Of a stretch of 64,000 nucleotides of DNA, positions 19,002 to 28,462 are shown one piece after another (position 1 is the stretch's first letter; every line of letters starts with the position of its first letter). The DNA is from Psychrobacter sp. Pi2-52 (lineage in GTDB: Bacteria > Pseudomonadota > Gammaproteobacteria > Pseudomonadales > Moraxellaceae), in NCBI RefSeq assembly GCF_904846705.1, contig NZ_CAJHBS010000003.1:124001-188000 (forward strand), given 5' to 3'. Both the position numbers and the translations under genes were made by a program. A model generated the notes under the pieces. It did not search any database. It saw nothing but the letters and a program-made list of their open reading frames with translations, and was not told the DNA's origin.

Positions 19002-20426
19002 ATGTTTAATATGCTAAGTACACAAACCTCTTTGCCGTCCCCTACCACACAATGGTCACATCTCCTTAATTCACAACGTCTTGGTGCTTCCAAAAAATTT
19101 AACGCCAATACCAGTACTCGCTCTCAGTTTCACAAAGACTATGACAGACTGGTATTTTCTCACTCTTTTCGCCAGTTAAATCAAAAAACCCAAGTCCATC
19201 CATTGACCAATCAGCTCGGTATTCATACGCGCCTGACTCACTCGCTAGAAGTTTCTTCTATTGGTCGCTCTTTGGGAATGATGGCTGCCGAAAAAATTCA
19301 TGATGCACTACGTAGCGGCCTACCAGCAGGAGTTTCACCAGCAGACGTCGGCGTGATCGTACAAGCAGCTTGTCTCGCTCATGATATTGGCAATCCACCT
19401 TTTGGCCACGCTGGAGAGTATGCGATTCGTGATTGGTTTAGACAGCCTGAACCGCAAGCAGTTTTGGAAAATTTAAGCAGCAACGAGCGATTAGACTTAC
19501 TGGCATACGAGGGTAATGCTCAAGGGTTTCGCCTATTGGCACGTAATGAGCATCATCCTGACAAGGGTGGTATGCGGCTCACCTGTGCCACGCTAGGCGC
19601 CTTTATGAAGTATCCGTGGTTGGCAACTCACAGTAACGATGTCAATGAAAACCATTATAATGTGCAGAAATTTGGCTGCTTTTATAGTGAGGCCTCTCAA
19701 CTAGAAGAGTTAGCTGCGTGTTTACATTTACCACGCTCGGAGCAACACGATGGCTTTGCGCGCCATCCATTGGCTTACTTATTGGAAGCGGCAGATGATA
19801 TCTGTTATGCGCTAATCGATTTAGAAGATGGCATCAATCTGAATATGCTAACCTATGGCGAAGTTGCCACGATATTTTATGAGCTGATTGGTGAACGTCC
19901 GAGCAGCGTAAACCTGCCAGCGCATATGTCTGTCAGACAAAGCCTAGCTTCCCTACGGGCACGAGCCATGATGCGTTTGGTCAATACCGTCACCGATGCT
20001 TTTGTAGCCAACAGTGATGCATTGCTAGCTGGCACGCTGCAAGGTAGCCTATTTGCCCATTGCGATACCAGTGTACAAAATGGTATCAATCAAGCTAAGC
20101 AACTAGCACGCGAAAAAATATTTAATCATCCGAGCAAAGTAAGAATGGAGCTGATGGCCAATCAGTGCTTGCATAGCCTATTGAATGCCTTTATGCCACT
20201 CGCTTGGACAGGGTCGCAATCTGCTACTATGCAGCCGCCGATGTCTTTTGAGCAGCAACGTCTGTTAAGATTGCTACAGCCTCATCTTGACGAACATCGC
20301 CGCATATTGTCTGACGATATCTATCATAATATCTTAAATATTTTGGATTTTATTACAGGTATGAATGACCATGAAGCTTATCGATTGGCGCAAGAATTGC
20401 AGGGTCATTGGGGCACAGTGGTTTAA
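19002..20426 (+). CDS. dgt: Deoxyguanosinetriphosphate triphosphohydrolase
   Basis: 474 residues of the dGTPase/HD family. N-terminal YDRLVFSHSFRQLNQKTQVHP and THSLEVSSIGRSLG are hallmarks; the metal-binding His-Asp pair is in CLAHDIGNPPFGHAGE (about 124-138), and EAADDICYALIDLEDG supplies the later Asp ligand. It hydrolyses dNTPs to nucleoside and tripolyphosphate and controls dNTP pools. ATG 19002 and ATG 19011 are both possible; no strong ribosome site is seen. A FabR-like gene follows after 104 bp. Confidence 0.93.
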   Translation: MFNMLSTQTSLPSPTTQWSHLLNSQRLGASKKFNANTSTRSQFHKDYDRLVFSHSFRQLNQKTQVHPLTNQLGIHTRLTHSLEVSSIGRSLGMMAAEKIHDALRSGLPAGVSPADVGVIVQAACLAHDIGNPPFGHAGEYAIRDWFRQPEPQAVLENLSSNERLDLLAYEGNAQGFRLLARNEHHPDKGGMRLTCATLGAFMKYPWLATHSNDVNENHYNVQKFGCFYSEASQLEELAACLHLPRSEQHDGFARHPLAYLLEAADDICYALIDLEDGINLNMLTYGEVATIFYELIGERPSSVNLPAHMSVRQSLASLRARAMMRLVNTVTDAFVANSDALLAGTLQGSLFAHCDTSVQNGINQAKQLAREKIFNHPSKVRMELMANQCLHSLLNAFMPLAWTGSQSATMQPPMSFEQQRLLRLLQPHLDEHRRILSDDIYHNILNILDFITGMNDHEAYRLAQELQGHWGTVV

Positions 20427-20530
20427 AAGACCAGTACAGGTTTAGTAAATTAACACGAATGGCGTATTTCAGTCGTATTTATGCGTTGAAATGAGTATGA
20501 TAAACACCTACCGGACAATTTTGAAATATT

Positions 20531-21211
20531 ATGAGCAGTCGCGAACAAAAAAAACTTCAAACTCGGCACGCCTTTTTTAATGCTGTGCTCGATCTATGTA
20601 TGACAGGGCAATCTTTTAGCTCTATCAGTCTCAGACAAGTAACACGCGAGGTTGGCGTTGTGCCGACTGCGTTTTATCGCCATTTTGATGATATGGAGTC
20701 ACTCGGGCGCGCTTTGGTCATTGAGGAATTAGGCGGTACGTTAGCCACGTTAAGTGATAGCCTGCAGATTGGACGTAAACGTAGTTTCGATCGTCAAATC
20801 GCAAAAAGCATTCAGCTATTCTTGTACATGGTCAGCGATCAGCCTTATTACTGGCAGTTCTTGGTCAGTGAGCGTTATGGTGGGTCAGAAGCAGTACGCA
20901 AAGCCATCAATGAGTTGATTAAGATACATGCTCAAGGGTTGGCCGACGACTTAGCGTTGCAGCCAGCGTTTACCCATATCAACGCTTATGACCGTCGTCT
21001 ATTGGCTGAGGCTGGTGTGAATATGTTCTTCTCTTGGATTATTGATTGGCTAGAGCTGACCTACACGGAAGATCATGATGATGAGATTGATCTAAACGAA
21101 ATCGAAGAAAACAAACAGCTGATGCTGCATAACTGTACTCGTCAAGCACAGATGCTTTTTTACGGGGCTTATAATTGGAAGTCTAGCGAAGAAACACGCC
21201 TCAAAGACTAA
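20531..21211 (+). CDS. TetR-family regulator, FabR/DesT-like
   Basis: 226 residues. The DNA-binding helix-turn-helix SLRQVTREVGVVPTAFYRHFDDMESLG (about 33-59) is almost identical to the FabR/DesT signature. FabR-type repressors sense unsaturated acyl-CoA or acyl-ACP and repress fatty-acid desaturation genes. The C-terminal part contains an acidic stretch (EDHDDEIDLNEIEENK). No desaturase gene is near, so the target is elsewhere. It ends 21 bp from the convergent gspK with no visible terminator. Confidence 0.85.
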   Translation: MSSREQKKLQTRHAFFNAVLDLCMTGQSFSSISLRQVTREVGVVPTAFYRHFDDMESLGRALVIEELGGTLATLSDSLQIGRKRSFDRQIAKSIQLFLYMVSDQPYYWQFLVSERYGGSEAVRKAINELIKIHAQGLADDLALQPAFTHINAYDRRLLAEAGVNMFFSWIIDWLELTYTEDHDDEIDLNEIEENKQLMLHNCTRQAQMLFYGAYNWKSSEETRLKD

Positions 21212-21232
21212 ATACGATCTCAATACCATCTG

Positions 21233-22300
21233 CTAAAAGCTCGGACGAAATGCCCATAGTCGCTGTGTCACTACTTTGACTTCCTTGGGCATTTTACTGT
21301 CTACCTCACTACTGTTACTCGCCTGATTATTACTAGCTGTCTGACTACTATTAACTGCTTGATTATTATCAACGACAGTTTTACTAATCAAAACAGTGGC
21401 AAAACGCTCTCTCGCCTGACCGACAGTTGCATTATCAGTCGCTGTGATAAGCGCCATAAATGCTTTGCTATCAACGGCAAGCATGGGTGTTAAGGCTTTT
21501 CGTTGCTCATCATTTAGACTGCCGAATATCGGTAATTGCCATGCTGCATCAATAGACGTCAGGGCCTGCTGTGCGCGCATATCTACCAGTGCTTGCATCT
21601 GTTGGCTGTTAGCACCATCAATTAGTGCTGCCAACAATGCAGGACTGGCAGTATTGATATTAATAGGCACATAATAAGGCACTGCTGTAAGATAAGGCCG
21701 TAATACTGCTAATGTTTCAGCGCTCACCCCTGTCACTTCTAGTAGCTGATCGATACTGACAAAAGGCTGATTTGGCAGAGCATCTGTTGCTACAGCATTT
21801 GACTGGTGCGCATATACCGTACTTTCATCACCGCCATCTTGATATACCTCACCGTCTGCATCTTGCCAATCAAGTATAGCAATAGCGATATCAGGCTCTA
21901 GATTTAGTTGCGTGAGGAGTCGTTGGAATATTTCTAAAGCAGCGGTATTGGCCGACCCATCTTGATACAAATTATTAATGTTAAAACGACCAGACTCATC
22001 GCGTAGCTCGATGCTGACACTATGATTGGCCAATGTATAAGGTGGTATAGGCTGCGCCCAGATATCTTGCGCACTATCCGTATCATTGAGGTTGCTATCA
22101 GCGCGAAGCATCGTCACTGCTAACTGCTGACCTGCATCGATATCTTGCAGCAACTGATTTTGATCGAACAACAGACCACTACGCCTAATTGCAATTTTTT
22201 GGCTAGCAAGCATCGATCCTGCAACCACAGTAATACTGACTACCAGTAATAAGATAGTCAGCAGCGCAACACCGCGTTGAGAGTTTGCAGTCATCGACAT
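21233..22300 (-). CDS. gspK: Type II secretion minor pseudopilin GspK
   Basis: 355 residues. The prepilin signal is RGVALLTILLLVVSITVVAGSMLASQ; GspK is the only pseudopilin without Glu at +5 and Thr/Ile fits here. The large globular domain has the SAM-like region (FNINNLYQDG...AILDWQDADGEVYQDGGDE), including the calcium-binding acidic loop. It forms the tip of the pseudopilus with GspI and GspJ. The C-terminal region holds an Asn/Ser-rich stretch (about 320-340). It is the last gene of gspHIJK. Confidence 0.9.
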   Translation of the reverse strand: MSMTANSQRGVALLTILLLVVSITVVAGSMLASQKIAIRRSGLLFDQNQLLQDIDAGQQLAVTMLRADSNLNDTDSAQDIWAQPIPPYTLANHSVSIELRDESGRFNINNLYQDGSANTAALEIFQRLLTQLNLEPDIAIAILDWQDADGEVYQDGGDESTVYAHQSNAVATDALPNQPFVSIDQLLEVTGVSAETLAVLRPYLTAVPYYVPININTASPALLAALIDGANSQQMQALVDMRAQQALTSIDAAWQLPIFGSLNDEQRKALTPMLAVDSKAFMALITATDNATVGQARERFATVLISKTVVDNNQAVNSSQTASNNQASNSSEVDSKMPKEVKVVTQRLWAFRPSF

Positions 22301-22348
22301 ACATAGCCTTTGTTATTGAGCAATTGATGCATTTTAACTACTACCTTC

Positions 22349-23221
22349 TCAATTATTCGTTCCTACATTGCTATTATCCGCACTACTATTATTGTCACTA
22401 CCGTCACTACCGCTGTTGTCATTATTAGCATTATCATTGCTGCTACTATCTGTGTTATTGGTCATGCTTTGACTATTGCTATGCGATATCGGTTGCGGGG
22501 CGAGTGCCCATTGCCAAGTGATTGGCATGTCTTGGTATGTAAAGCTAACCGCGACTCCTTTCGGCAATAAAACAGCTGTGGGCTTAGGGCTCGCTGTATT
22601 CGCTGATTGTCTCACCGCTGTATTCGTACTATTACTTTTAGCGTCATCGCTCGGAAACTTGGTACTTAGCTCTGGTAAATAAGCTTGCCAACTCCCTGCT
22701 GTGACACCTTCGAGCAATACGCTGTCTAGGCTGACGCTGTCACGCCCGCCTTCCATACTGGCATATTGGCGACGTATCAAACGCTCATCCGCAAAAATAT
22801 ATTCGATACGTTGAATGCTATTGCTACTCTGATATCGTGGATCAGGATCGGCAAAGCGTACAAAGCTAACATATTCACTATCTAAGCTCATAAAGGGCTC
22901 AGGCGCTATTTTATTTATTTGTCCGTTTATTTGCTCGCTTGATTGAGGTTTGTTGTTCGTATTACTACTATCGCTTGGACTGTTATTCGCCGCACTGACA
23001 CTTTGAGTAGTCGACGCTTGATAAGGGATAATTTGACCCATGTCTTGCTGTAACTGTAAATAGGCGTACTGCAGGACAGCAAGATTGTCAGCATGAAATT
23101 GCGCGCGCTCACGAGCACGGTTGACCCCATCAAACACTTGCCAGCCTGCAACGGCTAGCATCGCAAATATTGCCATCGCAACCATTAACTCAAGCAGTGT
23201 AAAACCACGCTGATGCTTCAT
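22349..23221 (-). CDS. gspJ: Type II secretion minor pseudopilin GspJ
   Basis: 290 residues with a class III signal QRGFTLLELMVAMAIFAMLAVAGWQVFDG at the start (Glu +5 present). The globular part has DSEYVSFVRFADPDPRYQSSNSIQRIEY and VAVSFTYQDMPITWQW, typical of GspJ. Two low-complexity stretches are unusual: a Ser/Asn-rich insert near 75-95 and a tail of about 45 residues made largely of Ser, Asn, Asp and Gly. It overlaps gspI by 4 bp, so translation is coupled. It forms the pseudopilus tip complex. Confidence 0.9.
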   Translation of the reverse strand: MKHQRGFTLLELMVAMAIFAMLAVAGWQVFDGVNRARERAQFHADNLAVLQYAYLQLQQDMGQIIPYQASTTQSVSAANNSPSDSSNTNNKPQSSEQINGQINKIAPEPFMSLDSEYVSFVRFADPDPRYQSSNSIQRIEYIFADERLIRRQYASMEGGRDSVSLDSVLLEGVTAGSWQAYLPELSTKFPSDDAKSNSTNTAVRQSANTASPKPTAVLLPKGVAVSFTYQDMPITWQWALAPQPISHSNSQSMTNNTDSSSNDNANNDNSGSDGSDNNSSADNSNVGTNN

Positions 23222-23727
23222 AGACCGCCCCCGGCCTGCTCGCTATTACCTGCTATGCTTAGACCACTTAAATCCAAACTGTTCGTATCTTGCTCAGCAT
23301 TACTTAGCATCACAGTGATATCAGTGACCGATGTGCGTGTCTGTCCATCTATAATAGGCGAAACTGCGATATTTACTTCTTTTAAGGCAGGTGTGATGGC
23401 GTCACCGACTGTCATTGCTATTTGCCAATCACGTCCTTGAGCATTAACGGTTTGGGTGCGGTTGGCTGTCAGCCACGTCTCTTGAATACGTAAATCAGCG
23501 GCGGCATTTTGAGCGACGAAGTGAGCAAGCGTACGAGTACGCAATATATCAACTGAGCTCAGATATGCACTACTGGCACGGCTCGCCGCGACTGCTACCA
23601 CTGCCAAAATAGCCAGAGCAACCATCACTTCGATAAGGGTAAAGCCGCTCTCACGCCTAGGCTTGAGTGATATAGATTTTGATGACATAGGCTGGCTTGT
23701 CATAGGAGGTTTATATAATTTAGTCAC
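23218..23727 (-). CDS. gspI: Type II secretion minor pseudopilin GspI
   Basis: 169 residues. The cleavable prepilin leader ends RRESG before FTLIEVMVALAILAVVAVAASRA, with Glu +5. The globular part has RDWQIAMTVGDA and a disordered C terminus. GspI nucleates the GspI-J-K tip of the pseudopilus. It overlaps gspH and gspJ by 4 bp each (ATGA-type junctions). Confidence 0.9.
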   Translation of the reverse strand: MTKLYKPPMTSQPMSSKSISLKPRRESGFTLIEVMVALAILAVVAVAASRASSAYLSSVDILRTRTLAHFVAQNAAADLRIQETWLTANRTQTVNAQGRDWQIAMTVGDAITPALKEVNIAVSPIIDGQTRTSVTDITVMLSNAEQDTNSLDLSGLSIAGNSEQAGGGL

Positions 23728-24551
23728 TCTAACCCCTGTCCGATTCGCATGCTACCATCTGGCATTATGGTAATCACCTCGCCCACTAAACGCGAATCGT
23801 GAAGTACTTCAATGGTGACAGGCGTTGCTTGTCCCGTACCAAACCACAATACCTGCGGTACATTTTGATCGCTAAACCAAGGCTGTAACGTTTGGGTTCG
23901 TCCCGTACTCTGTAAACCGCTAGAATCCAAACTTTGAACTCTAATACTCACGCCAGTGGGCAGTTCAGGCAAATTGATATCCGACTCGACTTCCCAACTT
24001 GGCGTTGGTTTTTGCTCATCAGTAGAGCCTGATAGACCAGCAACCTCTGCCGACAGCTCCATAGCATTCTTAGGCTGACTGTCGGCGCTATCTGACATCA
24101 TCTCTGTTGTCTGGTACGCGACATATGGATTTGATAATGTAACGATGACCGGCTCTACCTGCCCCTGCTTATCTGCCTGCATACGCAAACCCATCGGCTG
24201 CATACGTTCAGCCGACAATAGGCGAACGTAACTCAATGAATCGGTCAGATGCTCATAAAAAGCGCGGTTTTTGCGGGATTCACTGCTACCGACAGATAAA
24301 CTCATTATGCCAGCAAATATAGACAAGATAACCACTACCACCACGATTTCTACCAATGTAAAACCAGCCTGTGTCCGACTGTTTATTGATGAGAATGATG
24401 ATAAGTGATGGATATCAGTTGATATGGAGAAGCAGCTTCGACAACGGTCTGTAGGTCTTGTATCTAAGCAGTTTGACTGAGACGTTTGACTAATTAAAGT
24501 GAAAGAGCAAGTAGCCGCTGAACTGGACTGAGTCTTGACAGTGACCGGCAT
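23724..24551 (-). CDS. gspH: Type II secretion minor pseudopilin GspH, long leader
   Basis: 275 residues. The prepilin motif TQAGFTLVEIVVVVVILSIFAGIMSL starts near residue 60, giving a leader of about 60 residues instead of the usual 6-15. The ATG at 24551 has AGGTG at -6 and no ATG lies nearer the motif, so either the leader is truly long or a non-ATG start is used. GspH connects the pseudopilus tip to the major pseudopilin. The domain after the helix (KNRAFYEHLTDSLSYVRLLSAERMQPMGL) is standard. It is the first gene of the gspHIJK operon. Confidence 0.85.
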   Translation of the reverse strand: MPVTVKTQSSSAATCSFTLISQTSQSNCLDTRPTDRCRSCFSISTDIHHLSSFSSINSRTQAGFTLVEIVVVVVILSIFAGIMSLSVGSSESRKNRAFYEHLTDSLSYVRLLSAERMQPMGLRMQADKQGQVEPVIVTLSNPYVAYQTTEMMSDSADSQPKNAMELSAEVAGLSGSTDEQKPTPSWEVESDINLPELPTGVSIRVQSLDSSGLQSTGRTQTLQPWFSDQNVPQVLWFGTGQATPVTIEVLHDSRLVGEVITIMPDGSMRIGQGLE

Positions 24552-24750
24552 ATTGCACCTATAAGCCCAATTTTAATTGTCGCAGAATGAGAAAAAGTTT
24601 TTGAAGAATATTAAAATATATATGAATTCGTGCTGCAATAGTAAGCATTACAACACGATTTATTAAAACCAAGAAAGGTTCACAACCCAAAAATTACTTG
24701 CTAGTTTATTAATAATTACTTTACTAAGGGTTACTTTATCAATAACTACT

Positions 24751-25434
24751 TTAGTAGTTGGTATTGCGGTGCTCTTCTGATTCAGTATCGATTTGCTCTA
24801 CCAGCTCTTGCATATCCTCATCCATGACCTCTTCATCATCAGCAGGATAATGGCTTGGCAACTCTAGCACTTGCTGAACAAAAGCATAACGCAGCGTATC
24901 ACGGCGACCTAAATAGCGTTGGTAAAAGCTTGAGTTTAAGAGCCCTGCACCGCCCTGACCAATCGCCCAAATAGACGATAGATAATCACGAGTACTCAAA
25001 TTACTGTGCTCATCTTTTAGGTATGCGCTAATAATATCAATCAAACGCTTCATGCGCTGGCGACGGATATCATATAACTCACCAAACAAACGATTGAGCC
25101 CAGTCACTGATGCTGCCAGACGCTCTTCAATTTGGTTCAATAGCATGGCTTTTTGCGGATTGAATAACTGCTGAAAAATCATACGGGCGACACCTGCCGA
25201 CGGGCAGTCATCAATACGGTTAATCTCAAACAATTGCTCTTCGTAACGAATAATAATACGCAGATAAAGCTCATCTTTACTGGAGAAATGCTTGTACAGG
25301 GTGCCTTTAGCCAAATCGAGCTGATCTGCCAAACTGTCTAAAGTGATATCACCATCGCCTGACTCAAGTAGCAATTGTTCTGCCATCGCTAAGATGTTCT
25401 CTTCTCGTGCCTTGAACTGGTGCTGACGACTCAT
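24751..25434 (-). CDS. TetR/AcrR-family transcriptional regulator
   Basis: 227 residues. The helix-turn-helix is ITLDSLADQLDLAKGTLYKHFSSKDELYLRI (about 30-60). The ligand domain is unassigned. The C-terminal tail is very acidic (DDEEVMDEDMQELVEQIDTESEE), as often in this lineage. The ribosome site is AGGAGAG before the ATG. Target genes are not evident; tatD lies upstream on the same strand with a candidate TetR-type palindrome in between. Confidence 0.85.
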   Translation of the reverse strand: MSRQHQFKAREENILAMAEQLLLESGDGDITLDSLADQLDLAKGTLYKHFSSKDELYLRIIIRYEEQLFEINRIDDCPSAGVARMIFQQLFNPQKAMLLNQIEERLAASVTGLNRLFGELYDIRRQRMKRLIDIISAYLKDEHSNLSTRDYLSSIWAIGQGGAGLLNSSFYQRYLGRRDTLRYAFVQQVLELPSHYPADDEEVMDEDMQELVEQIDTESEEHRNTNY

Positions 25435-25639
25435 AATCTCTCCTAAAACATGACAAGATTAAGCATATGACCATCAATTATGTGCGTACATTTGGCAATG
25501 AGCGTATAAAACTATACAAGAACTGCTGAAATACCATAAAAGGGATATGCTTATATTTACAAATAGTCATTAATAATCAGATAGTTACATTTAGTAATTC
25601 AAATACTAAAGGGGATTGAACTATACGACTATCACATAA

Positions 25640-25655
25640 ATGACTGACTGGTCAT
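25640..25655. promoter_or_regulatory. Candidate TetR-type operator
   Basis: ATGACTGACTGGTCAT, an imperfect palindrome with ATGAC/GTCAT arms, resembles operators of several TetR-family repressors. It lies between tatD and the tetR-like gene, about 205 bp upstream of the regulator start. This is position and pattern only. Confidence 0.3.
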
Positions 25656-25667
25656 AGCATAACCATT

Positions 25668-26456
25668 TTAGCGATACTGTGCCAGTAAATTTTCAAAGTT
25701 TTTTGCGGTTAATTCTCCGACCTCGTTACTATCACAACCATACATATCTGCGATGAAGCTGGCGACATAAGGTACGTAGGCGGGCTCATTGGGACGACCA
25801 CGCTTAGGTACAGGCGCCAAATATGGGCTGTCGGTCTCAATCAAGATTCTGTCTTTAGGCATGTGCCTTGCAGCATCTTGGATATTTTGGGCACTTTTAA
25901 AGCTAACAATGCCTGAGAAAGAGATATAAAATCCCAAATCTAAAGCACGTTTTGCGGTCTCCCAGTCTTCAGTGAAACAATGGATAATACCATGCTCAGC
26001 GCCTTCACTCTTTAAGACATCGATCGTATCTTCTTTTGCATCGCGCATGTGTATGACAAGCGGTTTTTTTAGTTGCTGACTGGCATGGATATGACGTGCA
26101 AGACTGGCTTGCTGCTCTTTTTTATTTTCTGTAGACCAGTAGTAATCTAGCCCTGTCTCGCCTATTGCCCATACATGCTCTTTATCAGCAGTCTCGATTA
26201 GACGCTCAACCGTCGCTGATTTCAGTATATCGATATCCTCACAAGGATGAATCCCTACACTCATCCCTAGATTTAGCGTCTCGTCACCATAGGTGCTCAC
26301 AATATTGGCAATCTCGTCATACTCCGCAAAATCACACATGATTGCCATTGCACGGGTAACATTGGCAGTTTTCATGGCGTCAATCGCGCCAGATAATTTA
26401 CCATCATACTTCGTCAAATCTAAACGGTTAAGGTGACAATGAGTATCTGTAAACAT
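25668..26456 (-). CDS. TatD-family metal-dependent deoxyribonuclease
   Basis: 262 residues from the ATG that gives MFTDTHCHLNRLD, the standard TatD start; an upstream in-frame ATG would add ten residues but has no support. Metal ligands are His6 and His8 of THCHL, Glu in AIGETGLDYY, His in LVIHMRDA, His in GIIHCFTE and Asp in IETDSPYLAP. TatD enzymes are 3'-5' exonucleases in DNA repair and fragmentation. It may share a transcript with gspE, 160 bp upstream. Confidence 0.93.
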   Translation of the reverse strand: MFTDTHCHLNRLDLTKYDGKLSGAIDAMKTANVTRAMAIMCDFAEYDEIANIVSTYGDETLNLGMSVGIHPCEDIDILKSATVERLIETADKEHVWAIGETGLDYYWSTENKKEQQASLARHIHASQQLKKPLVIHMRDAKEDTIDVLKSEGAEHGIIHCFTEDWETAKRALDLGFYISFSGIVSFKSAQNIQDAARHMPKDRILIETDSPYLAPVPKRGRPNEPAYVPYVASFIADMYGCDSNEVGELTAKNFENLLAQYR

Positions 26457-26615
26457 AAATAATCTCGTTGTTAAAAACTTTCTCAATTAAAAGTCTGGGA
26501 ATTAAAAATTGGAATTTTCATTATATTGATTGCTGTGAGGTGCGCTGTTTTCAAGTGGCATCGTATTTCCTATTTTTAAAATAATATCCACTAATGCACG
26601 TCCTAATACATGAGA

Positions 26616-28403
26616 CTAATTAAGAGGCACAACTCTCATCACCTCTTCTATGGTTGTCACGCCTTCACTAATACGTTTTGCACCTGATAAACGTAACGGC
26701 TGTAGACCTTCACGATACGCTTGTTGTTTGAGCACATCTAAGTTTGTATCAGCTGCGACCAGTTTTTTTAATTCGTTAGACAACGGCATAATCTCGTATA
26801 GGCCGACTCGTCCCTGATAACCAGTGTGTCGACAATGTTCGCAGCCTTGAGCCATATAAATTTGTGCTGGGGCAGGTGCGCGCCAAGGTTGTACCAACTC
26901 CTGCCATTGAATGGCAATCTCACTGTCTGGCACAACGTCTACTGCTTTTTTGCAATGCGGGCATAGCGTACGTAACAAGCGCTGTGCCATTACACCTAAG
27001 ATAGTTGCTGATGTCAAAAATGGCTGAATCCCCAAATCATGCAAACGAGTGATTGAACTTGGCGCATCGTTAGTATGTAGTGTCGAGAGCACCAAATGCC
27101 CTGTCAATGAGGCTTGTACTGCCATATTGGCTGTTTCAGCATCACGAATCTCCCCCACCATAATGATGTCAGGATCTTGACGCATCAAAGAGCGAATGCC
27201 GTCTGCAAAGTTTAAATCAACGCCTGGATTTACTTGCATTTGGTTAAATGCAGGTTCAATCATTTCAATAGGATCTTCAATGGTACAGACATTGACTTGT
27301 TCAGTCGCTAACTGCTTGAGGGTACTATACAAGGTCGTGGTCTTACCCGAACCTGTAGGCCCAGTGACCAAAATAATCCCGTTTGGATGAGCCGTCAATT
27401 CATGCCATGTTTCAAGCTGCTTACCCGATAGACCAAGCTGAGCAAAGGAACGTACCAGTACTTCAGGATCAAATACCCGCATGACCAACTTTTCACCGAA
27501 GGCGGTTGGCATAGTCGATAAACGAAGTTCTGTCTCTAACCCCTTCGGCGTTCGCGTCTTTAAACGACCATCTTGCGGTTTACGCTTTTCTGCGACATTT
27601 AGTCGCCCTAGAATTTTAATACGTGCGGTTACCGCGACGATGATTGCCAATGGCATCTCATACACCGTATGTAGCACACCATCGATACGGAAACGAACCT
27701 TACCTGTCTCACGACGTGGCTCTAAATGGATATCACTGGCTCGTTGCTCAAAGGCATATTGCAACAGCCAATCAACGACTCTGACGATATGCTGGTCATT
27801 GGCATCAGGGTTGGTATTGTCACCCAATTGCAATAATGCTTCGACATTGGTCACATCGGCAGCTGCACGCTTATGGACACTATTTGCGCCTGCAATCGCT
27901 TGGGTGACTTGATAGAACTCCTGCCGATAGCGTTTGATCTGCTCAGGATTGATATAGACCGTACGATAGCTTTTTGATTTGATTAACTTTTCAATACTTG
28001 AGTGCCAGTCAGTATAAAAAGGCTGATCCGTTCCGATAACCACTTCGTCTACAGCGACCTCAATCGGTAGAATATGCTGTGAACGTGCATATTCAAACGA
28101 CATCAATTGTGTGACTGCAGGGACATCGACTTTTAGAGGGTCAATACGAACGAGAGTCATATCTGCTTTAGCCGCCAACCACTGATTGAGCCAAGCCAAA
28201 GTTAATTTATTTTCAGCGCTATTGTCCGTCGCATGGCCATTAGGCAAACCAAATTCACTAATCGTTAGTAGAGGGTGCTGAGCTTTGTCGCGACGGCTAG
28301 TAATAACTAGGTTATAGCCGCGTTGGTCAATCACTTTATCTGCCAATAGCTCATCTAAACACCAACGCAAATCAATCACTATCGAGTACTGTTGAGCAGA
28401 CAT
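26616..28403 (-). CDS. gspE: Type II secretion/pilus assembly ATPase GspE
   Basis: 595 residues. Order: an N-terminal GspE/PilB region (1-200), then the ATPase core with HIVRVVDWLLQYAFEQRASDIHLEPR, Walker A GPTGSGKTTTLYS (about 347), the Asp box TIEDPIEMI, Walker B RQDPDIIMVGEIRD and His box LSTLHTNDA. A zinc-binding tetracysteine domain follows (CPHC near 477, CEHC near 518). It is a cytoplasmic hexameric motor that drives pseudopilus assembly. The gspHIJK operon on the same strand suggests a T2SS role; PilB is the alternative. The N-terminal region lacks a clear standard MSHN domain. Confidence 0.88.
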   Translation of the reverse strand: MSAQQYSIVIDLRWCLDELLADKVIDQRGYNLVITSRRDKAQHPLLTISEFGLPNGHATDNSAENKLTLAWLNQWLAAKADMTLVRIDPLKVDVPAVTQLMSFEYARSQHILPIEVAVDEVVIGTDQPFYTDWHSSIEKLIKSKSYRTVYINPEQIKRYRQEFYQVTQAIAGANSVHKRAAADVTNVEALLQLGDNTNPDANDQHIVRVVDWLLQYAFEQRASDIHLEPRRETGKVRFRIDGVLHTVYEMPLAIIVAVTARIKILGRLNVAEKRKPQDGRLKTRTPKGLETELRLSTMPTAFGEKLVMRVFDPEVLVRSFAQLGLSGKQLETWHELTAHPNGIILVTGPTGSGKTTTLYSTLKQLATEQVNVCTIEDPIEMIEPAFNQMQVNPGVDLNFADGIRSLMRQDPDIIMVGEIRDAETANMAVQASLTGHLVLSTLHTNDAPSSITRLHDLGIQPFLTSATILGVMAQRLLRTLCPHCKKAVDVVPDSEIAIQWQELVQPWRAPAPAQIYMAQGCEHCRHTGYQGRVGLYEIMPLSNELKKLVAADTNLDVLKQQAYREGLQPLRLSGAKRISEGVTTIEEVMRVVPLN

Positions 28404-28462
28404 ATCTCTCTTCTTCTATTGTTTTACAATGTGTTGTCAAAAACGATACCAATGCAAGCTAG

